DNA of 64,000 nt from Mayfieldus sp963740555 (GCA_963740555.1 CAVUES010000005.1:186001-250000); one strand, 5' to 3'; shown: positions 15,859-24,206, counted from the first letter of the stretch. A program made the numbers and translations. Notes: generated from the letters alone by a model not told the origin.

Positions 15859-16998
15859 TCAGCAGACGGCGTCGCGTGCGTTCTTCTTCTTGGCGAATCG
15901 CCGCTTCGCCTTCTTCAGCTTCTTGCCGGTCTTCCGCGACGACTTGCGCCTGTCGGCCTTGTTGGCCTTCTTGAGCTGCTTGCGGGCCTTGACGACGGCC
16001 TGCTTGGCCGGCGGACACTCGGCGGAGCCCCCTGCCTGGTTGTAGAGCTGCTTGACCGCCTGACCGAAGTAGGGCCCCGCCATCTGCCCGTCGAGGGAGG
16101 GGTCCAGGTATCCATGGCTCACTACCGAGACCAGATCGCCGGCGGGGTTGATCCAGCCCCCTCCGCTGGAGCCCTCTCTCATGGTGCACGGGAAGACCAC
16201 GGTCGAGAACGGATGCGAGATCCCCTCCTCGAGGCCGAAGAAGGGCGCGTCGCACTCGATCAGCCGCCCGCCGTCGTAGGGCGGGTTGGGAAGACCCGGG
16301 TAACCGAAGATCTGGTACGCGGTGCGGGGCGGCTTGTTGAAGGCGATCCCGCGCCCGCCCAGGGTGAGCTCGAGCGGCGCCGAGATCTCGGCGATTGCCA
16401 CGTCGAAGGACGGGTCGGCGTCGGTGTTCCACTCGTCGGGGGCGAGCAGCGTCGTGGCCGGGTACTCGCCGAGGGGCTCGGCGCCGTCGCGGTAGCCGGG
16501 CACGAAGACGAAGTTGGTCGATGGCTCGCTGCCGGGGTAGTGGACGCAATGGCCGGCGGTGAAGACGACGTTCTTGAGACGCGAGGCGACAACGGTCCCC
16601 GAGCACGCGGCGTCTCCCACGTTGGGGATCGTGAAGAAGACCTTGCCGTGGACCCGTTGCGGGAAGTTGGTCTCAGACCCCGGCTCGAAGTCGAATGCGG
16701 CGGTTCCCGTGGTCGGATGAATCTGCGAGGGCTGCGCGTTGGCCTGCTCGGAGCCCCCGCTGGCTACCGTCGAACCGCTGGCCGGCGGCAGGTCGACCGG
16801 ATCGGCCGCCTCCATTCGCTGCGGAGTCCAGTAGGCGCGGATCTGCGCGGGGCTCTGCGGCAGCTGACGTGAGACGACGCCGGCATACGCTGGGCTCGCG
16901 GACACGGCCAGGGCGGCGACTGCGGCCACAGCGGCCGCCAACCGGGGGGCGAGACGGGGGACGAGAAACGCGGGCATGCCGAAAAGACGAATCGGCAT
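15859..16998 (-). CDS. Secreted trypsin-like serine protease with Lys-rich tail
   Basis: This 379-residue protein has a signal peptide (hydrophobic run about residues 12-36 ending ASPAYA). The chymotrypsin-fold triad is visible: His in VVFTAGHCVHY, Asp in SFDVAIAEI and Ser in MREGSSGGGWI. The last 50 residues are dominated by Lys and Arg (for example KARKQLKKANKADRRK) and end in a Cys. This tail could bind the envelope or nucleic acid, which is inference. The gene sits between hisC and the DAHP synthase leader but has no evident link to aromatic synthesis. The substrate is unknown. Confidence 0.88.
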   Translation of the reverse strand: MPIRLFGMPAFLVPRLAPRLAAAVAAVAALAVSASPAYAGVVSRQLPQSPAQIRAYWTPQRMEAADPVDLPPASGSTVASGGSEQANAQPSQIHPTTGTAAFDFEPGSETNFPQRVHGKVFFTIPNVGDAACSGTVVASRLKNVVFTAGHCVHYPGSEPSTNFVFVPGYRDGAEPLGEYPATTLLAPDEWNTDADPSFDVAIAEISAPLELTLGGRGIAFNKPPRTAYQIFGYPGLPNPPYDGGRLIECDAPFFGLEEGISHPFSTVVFPCTMREGSSGGGWINPAGDLVSVVSHGYLDPSLDGQMAGPYFGQAVKQLYNQAGGSAECPPAKQAVVKARKQLKKANKADRRKSSRKTGKKLKKAKRRFAKKKNARDAVC

Positions 16999-17045
16999 TT
17001 CCAGGGTATTCCTGAAGCGATTTCAGCCCAGCCGCGCGGCGGCGG

Positions 17046-18137
17046 TCAAAGCGCCTGGCGAAGCGCGCCCAGGAAGCGCTCGTTCTCTGGACGGGTTGCG
17101 TAGGTGACCCGGAAGTGGCCCGGCCCGCCCAGCGGGGCTCCCGCCCGGACGAGCACACCCTCCCGCGCCAGCGATTCGACCAGCGCCGCCTCGTCGCGCT
17201 CGCCTACCGACACCCAGGAGAAGTTGGTCTCGCTTTCCGGGGTCTCGAGCCCCAATCCCCGCAGCTCCTCTTCGACGAAGAACCGCTCGACGATCGTCCG
17301 CTCGACCCGATCGGTTACGTCGTCCTGGTGAAGGAGGGCCTCCGCGGCCGCCACCTGGGCGATCGCGTTGACGCTGAACGGCTGGCGCACCGCATCGACG
17401 GCGGCCCGGAAGGCCGGCGAGCCAAGCGCGTAGCCGACCCGCAACCCGGCGAGGCCGTGGCATTTGCTGAAAGTCCGCAGCAGGACCAGGTTCGGAAAGC
17501 GATCCAGCAGCTCGACGGTCAGGTCCGGGTCGTCGGTGACCTGGAACTCGATGTAGGCCTCGTCGAGGACGACCGTGACGTGAGCGGGCACGCGCTCGCA
17601 GAACTCGGCCACGCGGTCGGCACCGAGGTAGGTCCCGGTCGGGTTGTTCGGATTGCAGAACAAGAGCAGCTGGGTGGCGGCGGTGACCTCGCCGAGCATC
17701 GCGTCGAGGTCGTGCACGTCTCCGGCGGCGAGCGGGACGCGGATCTCGCGGGCGCCCGAAAGCGCCGCCAGATGGGGATAGATCGAGAACGACGGCCAGG
17801 CGAAGAGGATCTCGTCCTGCGGCTCGCAAAGCGCCTCGGCGGCGGCGAGCAGCAACTCACAGGAGCCGTTGCCGACCGCGACCCGGGCGGGGTCGGTCTC
17901 GTGGCGCTCCGCGATCCGCTCCCGCAACAGAGCCGCGCTGGGATCCGGGTAGCGGTTCGCGACCGACGCGGCGCGGGCGATCGCCTCCACGACGTCGGGA
18001 TGCGGCGGGTAGGGCGACTCGTTGGAGGCCAGCTGGACGATCTCATCGCCGGCCAGGGCCTCCGGGGCAACGCCGGTCGGCACGCCGGCCTGGTAGCTCG
18101 GCATGCGGGCCAGCTTGTCCGCGAAGGTCACAGGCAT
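17046..18137 (-). CDS. hisC: Histidinol-phosphate / aromatic aminotransferase
   Basis: This 363-residue fold-type I PLP enzyme has VQLASNESPYPPHPDVVEAI, NPNNPTGTY, LDEAYIEF and the PLP-lysine block RTFSKCHGLAGLRVGYALG. It belongs to the HisC/Pat branch. HisC-type enzymes transaminate histidinol phosphate, and close relatives act on phenylpyruvate and hydroxyphenylpyruvate. The neighbours here are chorismate mutase, DAHP synthase, tyrA and aroA, with no other his genes. An aromatic role is therefore at least as likely as a histidine one. Start ATG at 18137. Confidence 0.85.
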   Translation of the reverse strand: MPVTFADKLARMPSYQAGVPTGVAPEALAGDEIVQLASNESPYPPHPDVVEAIARAASVANRYPDPSAALLRERIAERHETDPARVAVGNGSCELLLAAAEALCEPQDEILFAWPSFSIYPHLAALSGAREIRVPLAAGDVHDLDAMLGEVTAATQLLLFCNPNNPTGTYLGADRVAEFCERVPAHVTVVLDEAYIEFQVTDDPDLTVELLDRFPNLVLLRTFSKCHGLAGLRVGYALGSPAFRAAVDAVRQPFSVNAIAQVAAAEALLHQDDVTDRVERTIVERFFVEEELRGLGLETPESETNFSWVSVGERDEAALVESLAREGVLVRAGAPLGGPGHFRVTYATRPENERFLGALRQAL

Positions 18138-18149
18138 AGCTCAGATTCT

Positions 18150-18250
18150 CGCAATTGCGGCGTCTTCGGCGCCAGACACGCCAGTGCCGCGACACTTTGT
18201 GTCCTGGCCTTTCCAGACACGCCAGTCCCGCGACACTTTGCGTCCTGGCG
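18150..18250. repeat. Dispersed two-hairpin repeat, diverged tandem copy
   Basis: The first half (about 18150-18210) matches the reverse complement of the 12005-12063 element through both hairpins. It shares GCCGCGACACTTTGTGTC exactly. A second partial copy (about 18212-18249) repeats the CCAGACACGCCAGT and GCGACACTTTG portion. Both lie in the gap between aroH and hisC, in the opposite orientation to the surrounding genes. Confidence 0.75.
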
Positions 18251-18255
18251 TTGAA

Positions 18256-18633
18256 TTACTGGGCGGCCTCCAGGTCGGCGCGCAGGTTCTGCGCCTCGCC
18301 CAGATAGGTATGCGCGGGGTTGTGGCCAACCGGTGCGTAGTAGTGGAGCATCACCCGGATCACCCGCGGCATCGCCCCGGGAACGTCGATCTCGCGGGCG
18401 CAGAGCAGGGGAACCGAGTCGAGGCCCAGCGCGCGAGCCGCCACCGCCGGGAACTCGGCATCGAGGTCGTCGGTGCAGGTGAACAGGCAGCTGACCATCC
18501 GCTCGGGGGCGAGGGCGTTGCGCGAGATCAGCTCGCCGAGCAGCTCCGCCGTCGCGGAGCGGATCGCTTCGGGTTCGTTGGCCTCGACCTGGGTCGCGCC
18601 GCGAACCGCAAACAGTCGCTCATCCGTGGACAT
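18256..18633 (-). CDS. aroH: Chorismate mutase, AroH class
   Basis: The enzyme converts chorismate to prephenate. The protein of about 125 residues matches the monofunctional AroH fold found in Bacillus. It has LFAVRGATQVEANEPEAI (active-site Arg), MVSCLFTCTDDLDAEFPA, VPLLCAREIDVPGAMPRVIRVMLHYY and HTYLGEAQNLRADL near the end. The ATG at 18633 gives the family-typical N terminus; an earlier in-frame start at 18684 would overlap rluB by 32 bp. Together with tyrA it supplies the tyrosine branch. Confidence 0.92.
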   Translation of the reverse strand: MSTDERLFAVRGATQVEANEPEAIRSATAELLGELISRNALAPERMVSCLFTCTDDLDAEFPAVAARALGLDSVPLLCAREIDVPGAMPRVIRVMLHYYAPVGHNPAHTYLGEAQNLRADLEAAQ

Positions 18634-18652
18634 CACGATGTTCGGCTTCGCC

Positions 18653-19348
18653 TCACGGCCGTGCATCTTCCCAAAGGCGGCCAACCTCCTCGTCCGTGAG
18701 GCGGCGGGCCTCGCCCGGCCGCAGCTCGCCTAGCTCGAGCGACCCGAGTCGCACGCGCTCCAACCTCACGACCTCGTTGCCGACCGCCTCCGCCATGCGG
18801 CGAACCTGGCGGTTGCGCCCCTCGTGGATCGTGATCTCGATCTCGCGCTCGCCGATCCGCTCCACCCTGGCCGGGGCCGTCGGCCCGTCCTCGAGCTCGA
18901 CCCCGCGCCTCAGCCGCTCCAGCTCGTCCTCGGCGGGTGGGCGGCGCAACTCGGCCCGGTAGGTCTTCGGCACTTCATAGCGGGGATGGGTCAACCGGTT
19001 GGCGAGCTCACCGTCGTTGGTCAGCAAGATCAGTCCGGTCGAGTCGGCGTCGAGACGACCGACCGGATAGAGGCGGGCCGGCGACTCGATCAGGTCGGTT
19101 ACCGCGCGGCGGCGGCCGGGCTCGCGCGCGGTCGAGACGACGCTAGCGGGCTTGTTCAGCAGCCAAGTCTCGGCCTGCTCGGCGGCCACCGAGCGCCCGT
19201 CCACCCGAACCTCGGTGTCGTCGGTCACGTCGCGGGCCGGGTCGGTGACCGTCTCGCCGTCGATCGTCACCCTTCCCTCGGCAACGACCTCCTCGGCCGC
19301 CCGTCGCGAGGCGACGCCGGCCCGAGCGAGGAACTTCGCGAGTCGCAT
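18653..19348 (-). CDS. rluB: Pseudouridine synthase, RluB family
   Basis: This protein modifies uridine in 23S rRNA. It has 231 residues, with an S4 domain (MRLAKFLARAGVASRRAAEE), the catalytic motif VGRLDADSTGLILLTNDG (catalytic Asp), RLTHPRYEVPKTYRAEL and HEGRNRQVRRM. The ATG at 19348 is chosen because GAGG lies 8 nt upstream and the S4 domain starts there; the ORF extends 12 codons further into the inverted repeat. The order scpA-scpB-rluB is widely conserved. Confidence 0.95.
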   Translation of the reverse strand: MRLAKFLARAGVASRRAAEEVVAEGRVTIDGETVTDPARDVTDDTEVRVDGRSVAAEQAETWLLNKPASVVSTAREPGRRRAVTDLIESPARLYPVGRLDADSTGLILLTNDGELANRLTHPRYEVPKTYRAELRRPPAEDELERLRRGVELEDGPTAPARVERIGEREIEITIHEGRNRQVRRMAEAVGNEVVRLERVRLGSLELGELRPGEARRLTDEEVGRLWEDARP

Positions 19349-19368
19349 CAACGCCGCCTCATACGCCC

Positions 19369-19409
19369 AGCTCGAGGTTTTCAATCCATGTCATTGAAAA
19401 ACTCGAGCT
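19369..19409. repeat. 41-bp inverted repeat between scpB and rluB
   Basis: Two 17-nt arms, AGCTCGAGGTTTTCAAT and ATTGAAAAACTCGAGCT, pair with a single mismatch around a 7-nt loop. It lies in the 76-bp gap between scpB and rluB, 20 bp before the rluB start. In the transcript it would form a strong hairpin with no U-tract after it, so a simple terminator is unlikely. An operator or mRNA-processing site is possible. Confidence 0.8.
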
Positions 19410-19424
19410 CGGCGCGAACCGCAG

Positions 19425-20015
19425 CTACTCGACCCGTTGCTCGCCGGCCCGCAGCAGGCGCTCGCGCAACTCGCGCTCGTCCTCGGGGGTCGGGTCGAAG
19501 CGCGAGGGGTCGGGCAGGCGGTCGAGGCCCGGTAGACCGAACAGCTTCTCGAACAGCGGCGTCGTCTTGTAGATCGTGGCGCCGAACCGCGAGCGCCCCG
19601 ATTCCTCGATCAGGCCCCGCTCGCTCAACGTCTGCACCGCCGACTCCGAGGAGACCCCGCGGATGCGGGCGATCTCGGGGCGGGAGACAGGCTGCAGGTA
19701 GGCGACGATCGCGAGCGTCTCGGCCTGGGCCTGGGTGAGCGGCGGGGTGCGCGGCTTCGACAGCAGCCGCCGGGCCGCCGCCTCGGCCTCCGGCGACGAG
19801 GCGAGGGTGAAGCCCCCGGCAACCTCGCGCAGGACGACGCCGCCCGCCCCCTCGGCGAGGCGGCCGCGAAGCTGGTCGATCGCGCGCTCCACCTCGGCCT
19901 CGGTGGCGTCGGTCGCTTCGACCAGGTCGGTTACCCCGACCGGCTCGGGCGAGAGGAAAAGCAGCGCCTCCACTGTTCGTGCGAGGGGCGAGATCGTTGT
20001 CGTGCTCTCGGTCAT
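19425..20015 (-). CDS. scpB: Segregation and condensation protein B
   Basis: ScpB is the winged-helix partner of the SMC condensin. The 196-residue protein has LARTVEALLFLSPEPVGVTDL, LTQAQAETLAIVAYLQPVSR and the signature SRPEIARIRGVSSESAVQTL. It ends in a charged tail. The ATG at 20015 lies 10 bp after the scpA stop and gives a normal N terminus; the ORF extends upstream into scpA. Confidence 0.94.
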   Translation of the reverse strand: MTESTTTISPLARTVEALLFLSPEPVGVTDLVEATDATEAEVERAIDQLRGRLAEGAGGVVLREVAGGFTLASSPEAEAAARRLLSKPRTPPLTQAQAETLAIVAYLQPVSRPEIARIRGVSSESAVQTLSERGLIEESGRSRFGATIYKTTPLFEKLFGLPGLDRLPDPSRFDPTPEDERELRERLLRAGEQRVE

Positions 20016-20025
20016 GTCTGCGGTC

Positions 20026-20754
20026 TCAACCTCCGACTTCGACGTTCTTGATCTGGATCGGGCCAAACGCCTCGCGCTGCTCCCAGGTCGCTTCGCCCTT
20101 GCGATGCAGCTCCAGCAGGGCGAACAGAGTCACCGCCTGGGTGAGGCGGTCCTCGGCTCCAAAGGCGTCCTCGAAGTCGAAGCTGCCGCGATTCCCGAGC
20201 AGCTCGCGCAGGACGCCGAGCCGCCGATCCAGCGAAACCGTGGGACGGATGTGGCTGGTGTCCGGGTCGGCCGGAACGACGAGCAAGTCGCCGATCGCCG
20301 ACGCCAGCAGCTCGGGGTCGTAGGTTGCCTTGGCGGCATCGAGCGAGACGCGGCGCAGCTCCGGCGGCAGCGGTGCCGAGCGGTAGAGGAAGCCGCGCTC
20401 GTTGTCGAACCGCTCGCTCAGCATCGCCGCCGCATCGCGGTAGCGGCGGTATTCGAGCATTCGGGCGACCAGCTCCTCGACCGCCTCCTCGGGGCCGACC
20501 TCGCCCAGCTCCTCGGCCCCCGGCAGCAGCAGGCGCGACTTCAGCTCCAGAAGCGACGCGATCAGGACCAGGAACTCGGTCGCCACCTCGAGGTCGAGCT
20601 CGTCCTCGCGCTCGAGGTGCTCGATGTAGGCGAGCACGATGTCGGAGAGGTCGACCTCGAGCAGGCTGATCTCCTCGCGCAGCACGACCGCCAGCAGCAG
20701 GTCGAACGGGCCCGCGAAGACGTCAAGCTCGAGGTCGAGCGAGGCGACCGCCAT
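20026..20754 (-). CDS. scpA: Segregation and condensation protein A
   Basis: ScpA is the kleisin subunit that bridges the SMC heads. The 242-residue protein has the conserved N-terminal block ELDVFAGPFDLLLAVVLREE followed by ISLLEVDLSDIVLAYIEHL. It also has TEFLVLIASLLELKSRLLLP and a C-terminal winged helix with TLFALLELHRKGEATWEQ. It is followed 10 bp later by scpB. The ribosome-binding site is weak (GGGG). Confidence 0.94.
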   Translation of the reverse strand: MAVASLDLELDVFAGPFDLLLAVVLREEISLLEVDLSDIVLAYIEHLEREDELDLEVATEFLVLIASLLELKSRLLLPGAEELGEVGPEEAVEELVARMLEYRRYRDAAAMLSERFDNERGFLYRSAPLPPELRRVSLDAAKATYDPELLASAIGDLLVVPADPDTSHIRPTVSLDRRLGVLRELLGNRGSFDFEDAFGAEDRLTQAVTLFALLELHRKGEATWEQREAFGPIQIKNVEVGG

Positions 20755-20784
20755 CCCCGCGAAGGGTAGGCGACGCCGCGGCCG

Positions 20785-22449
20785 CTACTGCTTCTGCTTG
20801 TCCTTGCCCGGCCCGCCGGCCAGCTTGTCCTTGCCCTTGCCGCCGAAGAGCTTGTCCTTGCCCTTGCCGCCGAAGAGCTTGTCCTTGCCGGCGCCGCCGG
20901 AGAGCTTGTCCTTGCCCTTGCCGCCACAGAGCAGGTCGTTGCCCTTCAGACCGATGATCTTGTCGTTGCCGCCGAGCCCGTTGATCACGTCGCGCTTTTT
21001 GGTGCCGCGGATCCTGTCGCGGTGCTTCGTGCCCACGTCGGTGAGCTTGTGGTGATCGCAGCGGCCCTTCTTGAGGCGATTGGCGAAGCCGCAGCCGATC
21101 ACCTTCGCGTTGCTCTGCTGAGTCACGTGCTGGCCGCCGAAGGAGTCGAAGACCGCGTTGTAGGGATCGGGGCCATCACAAACCTCATTCTTGGCGACGA
21201 TCAGTCCCCCGTGTCCCCCGGTGAAGGTGAGCTTGAAGCTGCTCAACGGCACGTCCGGCAGGCCCGGACCCTCGGTGCCGAAGACGTTGTCGAGCCGGAA
21301 GTCGGCCGTCGGGGTGGCGTCGCCGAGAATCCGGGCCGGTAGCGGGCCCTTGAGGTCGAGGCCGACCTTGGGCAGAAGCCCGGCGCTCTGGATCAGGTAT
21401 ACGGGGCCTTGCAGTGGCTGCGACAGCAGCGGCGTCTTGGCCACCGCCGTGCCCACCTGGGTGCTCGAAGGACAACTCTGCGGAACCGCGGGATCCAACG
21501 AGAAGCTGGTCGCCGGGCACTGGTGGTTGAGCGTGTCGTTGTTGGCCGCCAGGGCGGACGGCAGGATCGCCTCCACCCGCTTGCTGTTCGCCTCGTCCAG
21601 CCCCTGGGTCACGTCGGTGGTGAGATCGGGATTGACGATGTGGGCGGCGTCGCCGGTCAGGTCGATCGTGACGCCGAGATTCGGGTTGTACCTCTCCGCG
21701 CCGCAGTTGACCGAGTTCCAAGAAGCAGTGACGGTCTGGGTGTCGCCTTCATAGGACGTGCCAGTGATCCTCGTCGTCTTCGTCCCGCAGGAGGTTGGGT
21801 TGGTCATGAACTGCGGGCTCGCGCCGCGAAGGGTGAGGCTGGTGCTGTCGATATGGACGGGGGAGCTTTGGTGGATGTTGCCGAGCAGGGTGAGGCCGGC
21901 GGTCTGGGGAATGTCGAGAATCGTCGTGTTGAGGCCGAAGTCGGTCGAGCGAGCGCTCGCGTGGCCGATCAAGATCACCGGATCAGAGCTGACGACCGGG
22001 TTAGCGGGAAGCGCCGTGAGGACGATTCCCAGCGTGGCAGGATCGCTGCCCTGGGGAATCATGTTGTAGACGTTGCCGGTCGCGGTCAGCGGCAGGGTCA
22101 GCGGCAAGGGATTGGCTACGGTTGCTGTGACGTTCGAGCTCGCGTTACCGATCACAGAATTAGCCGGGCAGGCGTTGTTCATCAACTGGGCTGGAACGCA
22201 ATAGCCGGCGGCGGTCGGAGCGCCGACCAACCCCGGCGGCAGCTCCGTGACCAGGTTCTTGATGTGGTCGGTGCCGCTGATGTTGAACGAGAGATTGAAG
22301 TTCGAATGGGCTCCGGCGTTGGTGTTGTCCGGCGCCGCGACGGGGCTGGTCAAATCGAGTGCGGCTTGCGCCGAGGCCGCCGGGAGCAGCGCTCCGAGCA
22401 GCACCAACGGCAACGCGATCCAGCGTCTAGCGGCGAACCTCGCGGGCAT
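20785..22449 (-). CDS. Secreted protein with C-terminal RTX-like repeats
   Basis: This protein of about 554 residues has a signal peptide (RRWIALPLVLLGALLPAASA) and a large beta-rich extracellular part with Thr/Asn/Pro-rich segments. The last 90 residues are Gly-Asp nonapeptide repeats such as GGKGKDKLF, GLGGNDKII and GGAGKDKLS. These follow the RTX/haemolysin GGxGxDxLx pattern, but several units carry Lys where RTX motifs usually have Asp or Asn. The ATG at 22449 is preferred over 22470 because AGGAGAGG lies just upstream. No enzymatic domain is recognised. Calcium binding by the tail is plausible but weakened by the Lys substitutions. Confidence 0.75.
   Translation of the reverse strand: MPARFAARRWIALPLVLLGALLPAASAQAALDLTSPVAAPDNTNAGAHSNFNLSFNISGTDHIKNLVTELPPGLVGAPTAAGYCVPAQLMNNACPANSVIGNASSNVTATVANPLPLTLPLTATGNVYNMIPQGSDPATLGIVLTALPANPVVSSDPVILIGHASARSTDFGLNTTILDIPQTAGLTLLGNIHQSSPVHIDSTSLTLRGASPQFMTNPTSCGTKTTRITGTSYEGDTQTVTASWNSVNCGAERYNPNLGVTIDLTGDAAHIVNPDLTTDVTQGLDEANSKRVEAILPSALAANNDTLNHQCPATSFSLDPAVPQSCPSSTQVGTAVAKTPLLSQPLQGPVYLIQSAGLLPKVGLDLKGPLPARILGDATPTADFRLDNVFGTEGPGLPDVPLSSFKLTFTGGHGGLIVAKNEVCDGPDPYNAVFDSFGGQHVTQQSNAKVIGCGFANRLKKGRCDHHKLTDVGTKHRDRIRGTKKRDVINGLGGNDKIIGLKGNDLLCGGKGKDKLSGGAGKDKLFGGKGKDKLFGGKGKDKLAGGPGKDKQKQ
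20795..20940. repeat. 27-bp in-frame tandem repeats encoding RTX-like nonapeptides
   Basis: Two exact 27-bp copies lie at 20822-20875, flanked by diverged copies on both sides. Each unit encodes one nonapeptide of the form GGKGKDKLF. Copy number could vary by replication slippage. Confidence 0.85.
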
Positions 22450-22599
22450 CCGGCCTCTCCTGCCTCTCATCGACTACTGAAAAATACCGATCCCCAGCCC
22501 CAGAAATTGGTGCTGAGCGGGTATTCCCTTTTTATCATGCGGCCCGCCCTGGCGCGCCAATTCGTCCGCTCTGACTCGGACAGCCGCTGAGGTTCCGCC

Positions 22600-23589
22600 C
22601 TAGCTGGGGGGCGGCCCGACCCCCATCCGCTCGCGCACCTCGACCAGGGTCTCCGAAGCAATCCCTCGAGCCTTCTCTGCCCCTTCTGCGAGCGTCTTCT
22701 CCAGCGCCGCGGTGTCGGGGCGCAGCTCGGCGTAGCGCTCGCGCACCGGAGCCAGCAGCTCGACCACCGACTCCGCCACCGCTCCTTTGAAGTCGCCGTA
22801 CCCCGATCCCGCGAATTCCTTCTCGACCTCCTCCGGCATCACTCCTCTGGCCACCGAGGTGATCTCGATCAGGTTCGAGATCCCCTGCTTGTCGTCGGAG
22901 CGAACGATGTCGCGACCGGAGTCGGTGACGGCGCCGCCGAACTTGGCGCGGATCGCGTCGGGCTCGTCGAGCACGTAGACGGTGCCGGCCTCGGTGGCTG
23001 CGGTGGTGGACATCTTGTTGGTGGGCTCCTGGAGGTCCATGATCCTCGCGCCCACCTCCGGCACTCGGACGTCGGGCACGACGAGCGTCTCGCCGAAGCG
23101 CTCGTTGAACCGGCGCGCGATCTCTCGCATGAGCTCCACGTGCTGGCGCTGGTCGTCGCCCACTGGCACCTCGTTCGCCCTGTAGGCGAGCACGTCGGCG
23201 GCCATCAGCACGGGATAGAAGAAGAGCCCGGCCGAGACCAGCTCGCGCTGCTTGGCCGACTTGTCCTTGAACTGGTGCATCCGGTTGAGGTCGCCCCACG
23301 CCGTCACAGCCGCCAGCAGCCAGGTCAGCTCGGTGTGCTCGTGCACGTCGGACTGGCGGAAGAGGATGCAGCGCTCGGGGTCGAGCCCGGCGGCGAGCAG
23401 GATCGCCGCCGTGTCGTAGAGGTAGTCGCGAAGCTCGCCCGGCTCGTAGGCGACGGTGATCGCGTGCAGGTCGACGATGCAGTAGATCGCCTCGCCGTGG
23501 CCCTGGCCCTCGACGTACTGGCGGATCGCCCCGATGTAGTTGCCCAGGTGCTTGCGCCCGGTCGGCTGGATGCCGGAGAAGATCCGCAT
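22600..23589 (-). CDS. trpS: Tryptophanyl-tRNA synthetase
   Basis: The enzyme charges tRNA-Trp. The 329-residue protein starts MRIFSGIQPTGRKHLGNYIG (HIGH-type motif as KHLGN) and has QSDVHEHTELTWLL and VPVGDDQRQHVELMREI. The KMSKS loop appears as KMSTT (residues 192-196), so the second lysine is missing; some actinobacterial TrpRS forms are believed to carry this variant. The chosen ATG at 23589 is one base after the stop of the PPOX gene. The length is normal. Confidence 0.93.
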   Translation of the reverse strand: MRIFSGIQPTGRKHLGNYIGAIRQYVEGQGHGEAIYCIVDLHAITVAYEPGELRDYLYDTAAILLAAGLDPERCILFRQSDVHEHTELTWLLAAVTAWGDLNRMHQFKDKSAKQRELVSAGLFFYPVLMAADVLAYRANEVPVGDDQRQHVELMREIARRFNERFGETLVVPDVRVPEVGARIMDLQEPTNKMSTTAATEAGTVYVLDEPDAIRAKFGGAVTDSGRDIVRSDDKQGISNLIEITSVARGVMPEEVEKEFAGSGYGDFKGAVAESVVELLAPVRERYAELRPDTAALEKTLAEGAEKARGIASETLVEVRERMGVGPPPS

Positions 23590-23590
23590 C

Positions 23591-24019
23591 TCAGCCGCCC
23601 TGCGCCCAGGGGCCGTTGCCGCCAAGGCTTTCGGGGGTGATGCGCAGCACGTATCCACCGGGGCCGGCGTGCTCAGGCGGCGGGAAGGTCACGTCGGGCC
23701 CCAGATAGACGTGCGCGAGCCGCTGAAGGAGGTCGGCCGCCCCGCCCTCCTCCACCCGGCCCTTGCCATGGACGACCAGGTACTGGCGCAGGTCGAGCTG
23801 GTCGAGCTCGGCGCCCTCGAGCGAGACCACGACCCGCGGGTCGCGCTCCACGTTACGCAGCTTCTGGCGCGGCCCCATGTGCCCGCTGACGATCTCGTCA
23901 CCGTCGAGGCCCACCCACACACAGCTGAGCTGCGGGCTGCCGTCGGGGTTGAGCGTGACGAGATGGGCGAGTGCGTCGGACTCGAGCAGTTCGCGGGCCT
24001 GTGGGTGCAAGGTTGACAT
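23591..24019 (-). CDS. PPOX-class (FMN/F420-type) oxidoreductase-like protein
   Basis: This 142-residue split-barrel protein of the pyridoxamine-phosphate-oxidase superfamily has AHLVTLNPDGSPQLSCVWVGLDGDEIV, RQKLRNVERDPRVVVSLEG and YLVVHGKGRVEEGGA. Actinobacterial members often use F420 or FMN, but the cofactor cannot be decided from sequence alone. The ATG at 24019 has a GGAG Shine-Dalgarno. trpS follows one base later. Confidence 0.8.
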   Translation of the reverse strand: MSTLHPQARELLESDALAHLVTLNPDGSPQLSCVWVGLDGDEIVSGHMGPRQKLRNVERDPRVVVSLEGAELDQLDLRQYLVVHGKGRVEEGGAADLLQRLAHVYLGPDVTFPPPEHAGPGGYVLRITPESLGGNGPWAQGG

Positions 24020-24108
24020 CGGTGCTCCTCGACTTTGAGTGGGCGTGGCGCTGAGCCTAACTGTCGCTTGGGCCGTGCCGGTGTGACCGTCGGCCGGCCC
24101 ACCACCAC

Positions 24109-24135
24109 TGTCAGGCGGCGTAGCCGCCGCAATTT
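24109..24135. repeat. Dispersed repeat, single-hairpin copy
   Basis: These 27 bp match 12037-12063 with one difference, which falls in the loop of the GGCGGC/GCCGCC hairpin. It lies in the 187-bp divergent gap between the PPOX gene and ku, where no terminator is needed. Confidence 0.8.
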
Positions 24136-24206
24136 GACTCGCAAGACCGCACCCGCTTCGGTTGGCCTAAAGGAAGCGCGGGTAGACGCCTGGAAGAATT
24201 CCCCTC

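Noticed and set aside
15827..16606. Minus-strand ORF overlapping the serine protease
   Set aside because: It is an Arg-rich alternative frame of the protease gene, which has a signal peptide and a full catalytic triad.
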